DNA of 64,000 nucleotides from contig QYRS01000011.1 of NCBI GenBank assembly GCA_006503535.1, positions 1,364,001 to 1,428,000 on the forward strand, written 5' to 3'. Made by a program: the position numbers and the translations under genes. Position 1 is the stretch's first letter; every line of letters begins with the position of its first letter. This document shows, one piece after another, positions 1 through 10,702 of this stretch. Origin of the DNA: Arthrinium phaeospermum. Lineage: Eukaryota; Ascomycota; Sordariomycetes; Amphisphaeriales; Apiosporaceae. The notes under the pieces are model-generated. The model was given only the letters and a program-made list of their open reading frames with translations, was not told the DNA's origin and made no database searches.

Positions 1-336
1 GCTCGAAGCCCCGAGGCTAAGTCCGAAAAGGCTAGACAGGCCCATATTATAAGGTTATCGATAAGTCTATCGATAAGAGCTCCGGAACAACAATATCCCG
101 TCGGACCGGCCTCCAGCTCCATGGGACCGGCCCTCAACACCATGAGAATATCGTGAGATCGGGGATATTCCGGCTTCAACTCAACCATATCAACCATATC
201 AACCGGTTGGCAACCAAACGGGCTTCATGGTTGATTGACAGCATTTTCCAGCAGGCCGCGGTTGGTTTATCAATATGAGGGTGCTGGTTGGTTGGTCAAA
301 ATATTGGTTGAAATGGTTGGTTGTTTGACAACACTG
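1..336. mobile_element. Terminal part of a hAT-like DNA transposon (runs off the left edge)
   Basis: The segment is unlike the gene it abuts. Read on the minus strand from 336 it starts CAGTGTTGTCAAAC, which resembles hAT superfamily termini (CAGnGnTGTCAAA type). It is followed by many short AACCAACC/CAACCATAT subterminal repeats, as is usual for hAT transposase binding regions. The conserved reading frame of the DUF6606 gene stops matching its family exactly here. The adjacent 8 bp (337-344, GGTGTGAT) would be the target duplication. The other end and any transposase lie outside the window, so the class rests on one terminus only. It could also be another repeat or a rearrangement breakpoint. 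Confidence 0.5.
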
Positions 337-3300
337 GGTGTGATTATACTTCGCCGTTGATGATTGTTTACTTCACGCAGCACGATCATACTCAAAAAGC
401 CATCTGAACCCAAGGAGGTTAGCAAGTGCATTGGTTAGAAACGCGTACATGAAGGGGATACGAGCGGGTGTGTGCTATATAGTGAACTCACGTAGTGTTT
501 CGATGCCTTGATTTTGATCGATTTCAAGACCGAGTTCTCTGCTTTCCAGAAGGTTGTTGTTGTTGACAAAGAAGGAAAGATCGAGATGTTTCAACTCCAC
601 CGAAAGTCTTCCCTTTTCAGGTTGAAATATCGTCAAGCGCTGAGGATCTTCAAAGCCGCGAAAGATGCGAACAATCTTTGATGCCAATGGACCATGAGGA
701 TTTACGAGGTAGACTTGGCTTCTCCTTGCTCTTCTGCTTTTCAAGTCAATTTTCCAGTCATTGGACCTCGTTATCCAACGCTTCTGAGCCTGTCGGATCT
801 CTAAAATACCCTTGTCGATGTTCAGCCAATGGATGCAGCCGTCCAGTAGGCTTGACGGCAGATCATAGCTGTCGGCACCCCGGAAGACCCTGCTCGGGAT
901 GAACTGAAACATTCCATCTCTCGTACGATCGAGTATAACAGCTCTTTCGCCACGAAGACCGAAATGAATCTGGTGTCCCTTAGGGTTGTTTAAGAGCTGA
1001 TGTGTCATGCCACTCACTGAGGAAGGCAGTGTCTGAAGGTTCTCGTTTTCGAACAGCAACTTCACATCTTCCGAGTTGCGGATCTCTAGAGGAAGCTTCC
1101 CAAAAGCCTTTCCATCAATGAGTAGACATCCTTCAATGAAATTATAGTGTATGACCTGTTTACGGTCATATGCCCTATACTTGCTTGTGGCAGTCGTAAC
1201 AACCCAGCTGCTCGTCTCTTTGCCATTCGAGACATCCGCAGAATCTTTCCAAGGGAGGAAGTACTGATGAACCCAAGGTGGTAGAGACCAGACCTCGCAG
1301 ATCGCTTCTTCAAGCCCCTGGGGGGTCAACATTATCGAATCGTGCAGTTTTCGCCGGAGAAGGGCAGCTATTTTTGCATCTCTAACGAACATCGCTTTGG
1401 ATACCAATGGGAGCTTTGATGGATCTCCAATGCTGTTCATTTGCAAAGCCAGAGATGCTTTGACATGCCCACGCAGTTCGGATCTTGTCAGAGGTATGGT
1501 CGCCTTCGCCAGTATGACAAATGTTCTCCGGCAAACTAAAGATGCCCGGAAGATGTCGTTGCTGATGACTTTGGCGGAAGACGAGTCAGTCAACTTTCGA
1601 GACTCGAACTGGAGCTCGGAAATCCAACCCAGCGTCACGGTACGGATTTCCTCAACCAAGCGCGCAGCATCAGCCGACCCTGCGTCTTGGTCGAGCTCGA
1701 ATAATCGGAGACTCAAAGTCAAGAGCAGATCCATGCAGGGGGATTCCCTTGGGTTTGACTTGATTGCACACAGTCTACGGCGTATTTGTTGTGCAAGAAG
1801 TGTGCGGAACGCAGAGTCCAAGAAGAGGCTGTGAACTTCACCTAGTTCAGAGCGCCCCTTGGTCGGTCCTGCCTGCATCACAAGATGTGTGATCATGAAC
1901 ACCGTGTTTTCGTCTCCGAAGTTCAGGTTTGGCGATTGAAGCTCTCTTAGGATCTCAACCCAGCGCAAGTTGGAAGATGATATAACTTCCTGGTGTGCTG
2001 CAAATTCTTGTATCGATAGAGTTTGGGGGCATTGGCTTTGGTTAGCTATAATCTCATACGAGGAAAGGCGGACCGGCTTTTTCCTATCCATTGCGGTGAA
2101 CGGGGCGAGCGAGGACCGCAGCACAGAAGGGTATGTGATCCCACAAATGTGGTGCAGGCTCAAGCTGTCTCCAGGATGCTGAACCCATGTTCTCATTTCT
2201 TGGTCGTAGTACACAAAATGAAGTGGGTTGGGTAGTAGGACCTTGTCCGAGGAAACATTGACGTGTTGGCCTTTGTAATGGGTGTCGAGAAACGATTTCT
2301 TGTCTGACGCTAAAGTGACCAAGCCACACCGACCGCGCATGTAGCCTTTCAATTGGGAATACTCTTCCAATTTCAACTTGCAAGGCGCATCGCTACTTCC
2401 AAACTTGGATGGGGAAGCGACGATAGTGCATATAGCCCATACAGAGTCTCTGTACTTTTGTAAATACACTGGTAAATCGAGTTCCAGCATAACTGCAGCT
2501 TCCTGTGCTTCAGCAACTGGTAAGAAATCTTCGTGAACAGTGATTTCGAGTCGCCTTCGCTTCCGTACATGGTAGCACTTGGTACAGCCACGGACGTTGA
2601 CGTTTCCTTCTCTGTCAATGGTGCAAACACATGTATTGTGGCCAATCTGTTGAGAGGAATGGTTGTACTGCTCACGACACTTTTCCCACTCCTTTCTCTT
2701 GGCAATCTGTGCTGCTTGTGAGTCTGATTTGATATCATCTCGAAGCCCTCGGAGATCGTTTGCACTTCCGAAATACCGGGATGCAAAACACTCTCTGTTG
2801 ATCTCTGATAAGATAGAAGGGGCCCCGAAGCCTGCGTTCTCGACCCTTCGGCGAAGGTACGTCTGGATCATCCGGAGTAAGCGGAGCTTCGCAAGTGTTG
2901 AAACGTGTAACGCGTCGAGCAGTTCCGGAGTGAACACCGGATGGTACTGTTTGAGAAGAGGACATTCTTTGATGGCATTTTGGTCCATTCTTGTCCAGAT
3001 ATTGAAGATTGCCAACAAATAGTCACTTGTCTGCTCGGGATTATTTTCCAAGCTTGCCAATGTTTTCCGTAATGTTTCGGGACCAAGGTGTTTGGCCAAG
3101 TTCACACAGTTCGTGCGAAATTGAGATGGCTGGAACGATGCTGAACCTTTCCAATTTGACCAGGAGTTCTCAAAATCTTCAAGTTTGAGATATATCTCTG
3201 TGAACTCATGGGTTTTCTGCATTGCGCCTCCCAGCTTTGGTACTGCGAGGGAGTGTGAGCCCTGATCTGTAGACCAAGGTTGTCTAAGCAATGCTTGAAG

Positions 3301-4647
3301 ATACCCCATGCTATGCCGTAGTTGTAAGACTTGGTCTGCCGGTTGAGCTCGCTTCTCCAAATTTGGAATGGCGCGTGTATATGCAGCCTTCCAGTTGTCC
3401 CACGCATCCTGAACCCGGTCATCAGATCTCATGATAACCGGTTTGATAATCGGTGTCGTTGCATCCAATAATCTGGTCAGGAGTTCATGCCCAGCCATGG
3501 CGCGGTCTGTTAACTTTACAAGGCGGCGACACAGTTTGTTCTGGAGTAAGACGGTCGAATCGGGATTCAACTTGCCAGCACAGTCGCTTAGAAGCCCCGT
3601 GAGCATCATCGCGACGAGCGTCTTGTAGCATGCTTGGCCATCATCGTTTCCAAGACGGATGTTGAGGTATCGGTGTATGGAAACCTTAAGCAGGAGCCAG
3701 AAAGGCAACCTCCTCCATGGCAGTTTGGCATTGACAATGTTCACATCGTCTCGCACTCGTTTCCGAAGTTTGGGCGCATCATACGATGATCCCACAGCCT
3801 CGAATAGAGACATGAGCATCTGTGTAATTAGGGCGGGGTCGGCAGTGGCGCGCGTTTCGACAATGGGAGCACCAGCTTTGCGAACTTGTGCTGCAAAAGT
3901 CTGCAAGCTCTCAATACTTGCTTGTTCGAGAAACAGAGACAGGCTTTCCTGGAAATCGGTTCTTACGAAATGCCTGGTCGGGATCTCGGCTGAACGACCT
4001 GGAAAATCCCATTGAAGGGCATTCTCTGTGGCAAGTACATTCGAAGGAGGTGGAGATACCTCAAACGATTCGAATAATACTCGGTCATCATGGCCACTGC
4101 AGTATTCAATGTTAGTGTCTGAAGCAAAATCGATGTTATGAGGAAAACTCACGAAGTATCTCGTCGTATGATCAAAGCCGCATTTTGTTGTACAACATAC
4201 AGCATCAACATGTGCCCACCATCAAGGTTTTTGAGGGCTAATGCTAGCTGGTCCCTGTCCAAATGGCCCTGATTTAGCTTTTGGCAAACTTCCAAAGACT
4301 TCGCGACGGCGTCCCAGGTGTCTTGGAGTTCGAGGCAAGTGGTGTCGCGCAAGGTACAGCATGCTTCAAGCAGGCGTCTTAGAATGTCATTCTGAATCGC
4401 TTCAAGGTCACTGTCCTGCCCTCCTGGTACCTTTGGTGGAAGGACCTATCAACTCTCGGTATCAGTATTTGCTCTTCTTGGGGTGAACATGATGTCTCCA
4501 GAGGGAATGGTGGAAATTTTCCCGAATAAGCGGTTACTCCATCCCTCGTGAGACACTGGGATAACGTAGAACAAACACCAGAACAGGAAGGAATAAACAC
4601 CGAAAGTCGCTTACCAGATGGTGGTAGACAGCTTCAAGGGAAGCCAT
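337..4647 (-). CDS. DUF6606/DUF3638-type giant protein, N-terminal half only, interrupted at its 3' side
   Basis: Spliced exons are 4647-4615 (starts MASLEAVYHHL), 4445-4153 (starts VLPPKVPGG), 4096-492 and 403 onward. The introns (169, 56 and 88 nt) have GT-AG ends and the last has two CTAAC branch-like sites. Phases agree at every junction. The product resembles the N-terminal half of very large fungal proteins (about 3,000 aa) with DUF6606 at the N-terminus and DUF3638/DUF3645 further on, often annotated as predicted ubiquitinyl hydrolases. Their true role is poorly known. The LPPK start block, the LPWRRLPFW block and the QRRSIITP block are visible. About 1,332 codons are present before the frame runs into foreign sequence at 336. 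The C-terminal half, with DUF3638/DUF3645, is absent from the window. The 5' end and splice sites look intact, so the break is probably recent. Confidence 0.75.
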
Positions 4648-4949
4648 CGGGAACACACGAGTGGGATTTGACAGGCTTCAAAACAGCATCTCGAACTTGC
4701 ATGAGTTTTGCGTATGTTTGTTGTAGTGGGGAGATGGGACGCAGAAAATGATGTCAAGATTATTGACAGAAGCAAAAGCGTCGGTGGTGAGAATACTGAG
4801 TGGGATGAAACGAGATGGGAGTGTGGCAGTAGGTCAAAGGTAGAACGAGATCGACTTAGTGCCTCATCTTGTAGATGGAAGGTAGGTAATCAGTAGTGGG
4901 GTCTGGAGCTGGGTTTTTATGTGTAGGAAGGACATACCTACCTCCTAGC

Positions 4950-5341
4950 TTAGAGCGAACGCACACAAACAACAATGGACCTGGAAATTAAGCAGGTAGG
5001 TAGGTGAAGTGAAGGTGAATGTCAAGTGCCCAGAGGTTGCGGGATACACCCTTGTGACTTTGTGAAGTAATTACCACTTACCTGACCAGCTCAGCTTGCC
5101 CAGTAACCATAGTTTCCGGGCCAACACAGTTTCTTTTGGTGAAGCAGGCTAGTGATATCAAATCACCATTAATTGTCATCGCCCTTTTGCCTTCAACAAG
5201 AAGCATTTGTATGTCTCGTACCCCAGCAATATAATAATGTCCTCGCTGGCGCCCACGGACACTCAGAGTAACTAATCGTCTCCAAGATTCGCTTTCTTCT
5301 GGGACCGGAGAAGAAAGCCCTCTTTGGAGGTACGCAACCAT
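4950..5341 (-). CDS. Hypothetical 96-aa protein (weak prediction)
   Basis: An ATG at 5341 opens 86 codons that end in a perfect GTAAGT donor at 5081. An acceptor TTTCCAG at 4983-4981 restores an in-frame short second exon ending at a TAA (4950-4952). The product has no signal peptide, membrane segment or domain I recognise. The first exon could equally be a downstream exon of the minus-strand frame broken by the transposon at 5725-7645, since both read in the same direction and lie 240 nt apart. Support is only the open frame plus consensus splice sites. Confidence 0.3.
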
Positions 5342-5724
5342 GTAGCGCTGGCCAGAAAGTCTCGCGGCGCTCTGCTGGCTCTTAGCAATGGAATGATGCG
5401 CCGGGCGTTGCTACTGGCAGGAAAGAGCTCGACCTAGTATGGACTCTTACCTTTGACAAGAAGATGAGCAGCCTTGACCTGCTCTGTCGAGTTTCTTTTT
5501 CCCCTCTCTCACTTTCCTCGTTGTTCGTACTAGGTCAGGCCAGAAAAGAAACATAGACTCACAAAATAGCGATGCTTAGGTCAAGTTCTCCGCCCCGAGC
5601 TTTTTGCCGTTTGTATCATGGTCGAGCCAATGGTATATACTGGCTGATGGGTGAGCAATCTCGTGATTGGGCAAGGCGCTGTTGACAAAATGTAATATTC
5701 ATTACAGGAACACGGCCATCTATA

Positions 5725-5775
5725 CGCCAAGCGACCCCCTCGCACAACACCTGGGCAACGCAACAGTAGTAAAAC
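5725..5775 (+). repeat. Left terminal inverted repeat of the pogo/Fot1 element
   Basis: Fifty-one bases identical to the reverse complement of 7595-7645. The outer end CGCCAAGCG abuts TA at 5723-5724. Confidence 0.95.
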
Positions 5776-5892
5776 ACCCCCCCCTGAGACTAACCCCTGC
5801 TCTATCTAACTGTATATAAGTCAGTTTTGACCGCTCTTTCAATTGAAATATACCGTTCTGATCCTCTTCTTTCAAATATTTCAGTAAACACC

Positions 5893-7521
5893 ATGGTAGA
5901 CGAGTCAGCTCTGCAACGCGCGATTCAGCTGGTGTCAGATGGCCGATCGCTGAGACAAGCCGCGCTGAGTCAGGGTGTTGATCACACGACTCTGCGGGCT
6001 CGGATGAATGGCCGTCCGACCAGAAAACAGCACAATCAGACTCTCCAGGCCCTACCTGACACCGATGAGAGTCGCATCAAGTCCTGGGCGTATGAGCAAA
6101 CAGCTCTAGGCGTCTCACCACCTCATGCGGTCTTCCGGATGTTTGCTCAACGGCTACTTATAGCCAGAGACGACCACCGTATACTAGGAAAGCACTGGGT
6201 CAAGCGATATCTGAGCCGGCACAAAGACTTACATTCTAAACTCTCTCATACGATGGATTTCCTGCGAGTCAACAACAGTTCAGAGGCCAACATCCGAGAG
6301 TTCTTTGAGCGGCTCGACCACCCGATCGTCAAGTCTATCCCCAAGCGATACATCTGGAACGCCGACGAGACTGGCAACCAGCTAGGATGCGGAACCAACA
6401 TGATGGTTATAGGACCAGCAGGTATGGATAGGATCCTCACCAAAGCCTCCCCCAACAGAGAATGGACCTCATCCATCGAGTGTATCAGTGCAGATGGTCG
6501 ATCCCTCCCTCCACTCATCATATTTAAGGGGCAATCGGTCCAGCAACAGTGGTTTCCTGGAGTGGACGACGATCTCTCAAGCCGGATGGAAGAGTGGCTC
6601 TTCACCACCTCCCCCAAAGGCTGGACCAACAACGAGCTGGCCCTCGTATGGCTCAACAACATCTTTATCCCCCAAACCACCCCTGACGAGGAGGACCAGT
6701 GGCGTCTCCTTATCCTCGACGGCCACAAGTCACACTGTACCGAGGAGTTCATGAGCACCTGCCTGAAGGCTAAGATCTGGCTCCTGTATCTGCCCCCTCA
6801 TACATCGCACCTCCTCCAACCCCTGGACCTCGGGGTGTTCAGTGCTCTCAAAGAGAACCTCCATCGGCAGGTGACCCTCCACTGTATGGGGCTCAACAAC
6901 ATGGGTATGAGCAAGAGGGAGTTCCTTAAGTGCTACGAGGGAGCCAGGAGGGCCGTATTCCGGTCCAACGTTATTGCCGGTGGGTGGAGGGCGACTGGTA
7001 TCTTTCCCCGTAACGTCAACAAGCCCCTGAACAGCCGGAACCGGAGGATGGAGGAGCACCACCTAAGAGTGCCGGAGGAGCCGGTAGAGGAGGTGGTGGA
7101 GGCTCAGTTCGCGCTGGTATCGATACAGACGCCCACCACCTCTCGGCAGTTGAAAGAACTGACCGAAATGCTCGATGGGGAGGACCTGGAGCTCAATACA
7201 GCAACGCGCCGGGTGCTGTTCCGGAAGGTCCAGAGGGGACTCGATACTTTGACCGGCCAGATCGGCCAGTTGGAGCACGAGAAGGCTCAATTGAAGGCCA
7301 ATCTGGAACAAGAGAGAGGAAAGAAGAGGAGGCGTGTGACCGTTGACCCTAACCAGAGGTATGTGACGATGAGGGAGATAAGGATGGTCAAGAGGGAGAT
7401 GGCAGAGGCAGACGGACCGGCTCCAGCTGCCACTGCTGGTTCGTCGGCGCAGGAGGCGATGGAAATTGATTCTGACGCCGAATCTGAGGCCTGGAGCTCA
7501 ATTGAGGTGGAATTGCAGTAG
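5893..7521 (+). CDS. Pogo/Fot1 family transposase (CENP-B-like DDE)
   Basis: The 542-aa protein is intronless. I chose the ATG at 5893 (ACACCATGG context) because the frame upstream has only a TTG. Residues about 1-50 form a psq-type helix-turn-helix (AIQLVSDGRSLRQAA) and about 65-130 a CENP-B-type second DNA-binding domain. The DDE catalytic core follows. Aspartates are visible at about 158 (NADETG), 276 (LILDGHKSH) and 312 (QPLDLGVF), with 35 residues between the last two, the DD35D arrangement found in Fot1-like enzymes. The C-terminal third has a coiled coil (about 455-480), a KKRRR basic stretch and an acidic tail. The enzyme would cut and paste the element at TA sites. All catalytic residues are present. 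Confidence 0.93.
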   Translation: MVDESALQRAIQLVSDGRSLRQAALSQGVDHTTLRARMNGRPTRKQHNQTLQALPDTDESRIKSWAYEQTALGVSPPHAVFRMFAQRLLIARDDHRILGKHWVKRYLSRHKDLHSKLSHTMDFLRVNNSSEANIREFFERLDHPIVKSIPKRYIWNADETGNQLGCGTNMMVIGPAGMDRILTKASPNREWTSSIECISADGRSLPPLIIFKGQSVQQQWFPGVDDDLSSRMEEWLFTTSPKGWTNNELALVWLNNIFIPQTTPDEEDQWRLLILDGHKSHCTEEFMSTCLKAKIWLLYLPPHTSHLLQPLDLGVFSALKENLHRQVTLHCMGLNNMGMSKREFLKCYEGARRAVFRSNVIAGGWRATGIFPRNVNKPLNSRNRRMEEHHLRVPEEPVEEVVEAQFALVSIQTPTTSRQLKELTEMLDGEDLELNTATRRVLFRKVQRGLDTLTGQIGQLEHEKAQLKANLEQERGKKRRRVTVDPNQRYVTMREIRMVKREMAEADGPAPAATAGSSAQEAMEIDSDAESEAWSSIEVELQ

Positions 7522-7594
7522 AAAGTGTATTTTTATCATTTTTCGTTGATTTTTAATTGAATTGTTTGTTTTGTTGTTGTGATGTGGTGTTGTT

Positions 7595-7645
7595 GTTTTA
7601 CTACTGTTGCGTTGCCCAGGTGTTGTGCGAGGGGGTCGCTTGGCG
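7595..7645 (-). repeat. Right terminal inverted repeat of the pogo/Fot1 element
   Basis: Perfect inverted copy of 5725-5775, followed by TA at 7646-7647. The inner end begins 73 bp after the transposase stop codon. Confidence 0.95.
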
Positions 7646-8000
7646 TACAGCAATAGTGCTGAGGGGATTGACATGCCCGAATTGTTCCATATTCCACTCG
7701 GCACTCCAAGACTGACCATGCGTCATCCCTTTGTTCGCTTTCATTCTCGTCCATCAAATCTCCAGCAGGGCTCAACCATGTCTCTAGCCAATACTCACGC
7801 CTTCCAGCCTTCGCGGTATCCTCAGAAATAAACCATTCGCTCTCATCCAATTCCAGTAATTTTGATCTCGTGCAAGTCCTGCCATCAACAGGCATCATTG
7901 CAATGCTGTAAGCTCCGTAATCGAAACTCTTGAGGGGAAAATTGGACCCCTTGATATCGTGATGTTGTGAGATTTTTATCCAGCTATGTTTTGGTGGCAC

Positions 8001-9582
8001 TTATGCATTGCCTGATCTAGGCTTCACTTTCGATGGTGAAATCCAGGTCATCTTTAGATTTCCAAGGCACCATGTTTGGGTGTAACACAACATATGCCAC
8101 TTAAAAAATATTAGCAAATAATGGTTGGCTGGATTCGTTGGTCGAGAGCTGCCACTAGATCTTCAATGATTATTGCCAGAAATATGCACTAAGGCCCGAG
8201 CCGCAAGCGTCGTTTGCATAAGCGGAGTCCATGTCCGACCGACAAGTATCTGGGAGAATAATGCGGGAGGCCTTCGCGGGCGGCGCTAACTTACGATCCA
8301 TGGATGCCGCAAGCCGATGTTTCGGTCTCCAGTGGAACGACCAGTGGGTGTGTAGTGTAACATGTACGTCCCCGCTGCAGACGAATGGTTGGAATGCCAC
8401 AAAGCATCATCAATTGATGCTTGCTTATTTACTTGATCACATACCATTGAGTTGTTCATCCCATGTCCAAATGCGACCTAATTAAACGGTGGTCAATCTA
8501 GCGAACTTTGACAGCGTCTAAAAGCGGATATTGCCGATGTTCCCGCAACGCCGTTAACGGCCTCGTTTTGACAGTGCTGAGTGCCCCCAATTGATGGACT
8601 TGCTTGCATCTGATGTCTTTGATTTCACGTGTGAGCATAGCCGTTCATCCGATCAAGAAGCTTCCGCCTCATGACTAGGTAGGTACTTAGGGTAGTCTTG
8701 CAATCATTGATGCAATATGCGTTGATGCATCCGGCTCACGCACTGCCCCGAGGCGTAGTTCAGGCTGGTGGCTTGTTGATTACGGTCCCGTCCGGAGACG
8801 TGGCTAAAAACGAAAGAAGAAAGGCAGGCGGGTCCCGGAATCCGACCAAGCAGATGATGCCCGACGTAAGTACGCGACGATGCTGTCGTCCCGCCTTTTA
8901 TATGTACGAGCATCCCGTCGCTGCGGATAGTGGATGCCGACGCCGATTGTTGTGGGCTCAGGAAATTGAGGATCTGGGGACGACGGGACTCGCCAAGAGG
9001 CCAAGCACCCCATTTGGACGGCAGTCGGCACACCATGTATCAGTCTGACAAGGGTGGAAGGAGGCGCAGAGCCGTCAGCGAGACGCGCCCAGGCGACCCA
9101 AGCATGCCGAGTCACGATGCAGCCAATCATGCGCCGGCAGCAGGAACAGTTGTGGCTCGGAATTGCGTGGCCCAAGGTCTCGGCGGTCATATTGACTTCC
9201 CAATGCGCCCTCCCAGTATCACACACCCTTCCTCGGCGCCCCGGGCTGTTGGAGTGCCTTTTTTTGCGCGACCTCGCCCGCTGCCCGTGTTTCCCAAACG
9301 TCCCCTATCCCCCCAAACAGCCCCAGCTCCACTGGCTCCCCCGATTGAACCCTTATTTCTTAACTCTTCTCGACATAACTTTCGCAGCTTGTTTCTCCCC
9401 CAGTCAGACTTCGCGACCAAACCAAACACCGCCACAACCACCTAAAGAATAAAAGTCCACCGACCTCAAACCGCCGTCGATTTTGCATTCCTGCAAAACA
9501 TCCATTTACCGATTTTCGAATCGAAACTTTACCCGAACCGCGTTTGCGATCTTCGAAAGAGACGTATTAGTTATCCGTCACC
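8001..9582. other. Intergenic, 1.6 kb
   Basis: No frame with convincing coding character or splice structure. The last 350 bp before 9583 are pyrimidine-rich with long C and T runs, as in filamentous-fungal promoters and 5' leaders, and probably drive the small CYSTM-like gene. Confidence 0.5.
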
Positions 9583-10131
9583 ATGTCTCAGCAGGGCTAC
9601 TACCAGCAGGGACCTCCTCCTCAAGGAGGATACCCCCAAGGGTTCGTTTCCCCCTCTCGCGCTTCAATGGCAGTAGTGGCCACGTTTTGAGGGGCATTGA
9701 GCTAACTATCGCACAGTCCTTACCCTCCTCCTCAGCAGCCGGTATGTTGAACAAGGCCTAGCCGTATCACTACGCCCTTCCCTGCGCGCGGAACCGTCGG
9801 TTTGGGAAGGGCGGATAGTGATGTTGCGGCCAAATACCACAACCCACGGACTGGATCAATCCATCTACATTGGCGCTCGCCACAGTCGCAAACATAGCTG
9901 ACTTTGATGGCCTTTAGATGTACTACCAACAACAGCCCCCGCCGCCCCAGCAGCAAGAAAAGAGCCACGGCTGCCTCTACGGATGGTGAGTACCTTGCCA
10001 ACCCAGCCCCCATCCACCATCAGTCTTGTTACTAACCTCTGCTCCACAAATGTAGTCTGGCGACATTGTGCTGCTGTTGGCTCTGCGGTGAATCGTGCGA
10101 GTGTTGTCTAGAGTGTTGCGACTGTTGTTAG
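9583..10131 (+). CDS. Tiny CYSTM-like Gln/Pro/Tyr- and Cys-rich protein
   Basis: Four exons (9583-9641, 9717-9741, 9918-9985, 10056-10131) splice in phase into 75 aa. The N-terminal 45 residues are Q/P/Y/G-rich with short repeats (QQGYYQQGPPP). The C-terminal 30 residues hold about ten cysteines in CCC and CC clusters, starting CLYGCLATLCCCWLCG. This is the layout of cysteine-rich transmembrane module (CYSTM) proteins, which are thought to sit at membranes and are linked to stress tolerance in fungi and plants. Role and location are inferred from composition. The coding part is split by three introns of 75, 176 and 70 nt, unusually many for so short a protein. Confidence 0.85.
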
Positions 10132-10702
10132 GAAAGCCGAAGCTAGTGAGAACCTATCATATCGGCTATTGGGAGACATAGCCAAGGGTTGCGCACGGCA
10201 CCAAGCGCCGTCGGAATTCGCACCCCAATGGAGATTTCGGCATGGGTCATGATATTTGGAGGGGAAGATGAACGAACGACCATGAGTTGCACTGTTGTAT
10301 TATTTCATGATCGGTACCACGCGAGGCCAAGACCTCTTTTCTCCTTGTGTTCAATACGAGGCGTATTATTAGACCTGACGTTTCTTACTGCGTGCCTTGC
10401 CGTGTTTTCCTTGGCACCAATTCGCCCACGACCGGCGGACCTGGCCAGCCGGACACGAACCTAGTGTTGAGGTGGCTTGAAACTAAAACTCGCGACGGCG
10501 ATAACGGAGCCAATAGGGAAAGAAGAAGATCGCGCCGGGGCTGACGCCACCGTAGCTCTAAGCCAACGTCGTCTTGTGTTGTGTATCAAGACAAGCCATC
10601 ATGCAAGATGTATGTGAGATTGGAGAGTTCCTTCAGGCATTAGATCTTTGCAACTTTGATTATCAAGCAGGGCAATGCCGTCCATATGACCGCCGAAACA
10701 TT
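10132..10702. other. Intergenic between convergent small genes
   Basis: The 3' region of the CYSTM-like gene and of the minus-strand 130-aa gene. No RNA gene or coding frame that I trust. Confidence 0.5.

Larger units (their letters stand above)
5725..7645 (+). mobile_element. Complete pogo/Fot1-type Tc1-mariner transposon
   Basis: The 1,921-bp element is bounded by perfect 51-bp terminal inverted repeats (5725-5775 and 7595-7645, outer end CGCCAAGCGACC). It is flanked on both sides by TA (5723-5724 and 7646-7647), the target duplication of the Tc1/mariner/pogo superfamily. It contains one uninterrupted transposase gene. Identical repeats, an intact frame and no obvious C-to-T decay suggest a young, possibly still mobile copy that has escaped repeat-induced point mutation. 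Confidence 0.95.
5581..8000 (-). pseudogene. Hypothetical minus-strand gene interrupted by the pogo/Fot1 element
   Basis: A frame open from 8000 to 7646 runs into the right inverted repeat of the transposon. If the element and one TA are removed in silico, the same frame continues through 5722 to a stop at 5581-5583 (about 164 codons in all). An alternative is that the TA lies in a 45-nt intron (GTAGAT...CAACAG) whose length keeps the frame. No ATG starts the frame at 8000: a TAA precedes it directly, and an AAG that could be an acceptor is just upstream. A first exon may therefore lie further right, or translation may start at the in-frame Met pair near 7900. I do not recognise the product. 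Confidence 0.4.

Noticed and set aside
50..80. TATCGATAAG direct/inverted repeats near the left edge as a separate element
   Set aside because: They lie inside the putative hAT-like end and are too short to define on their own.
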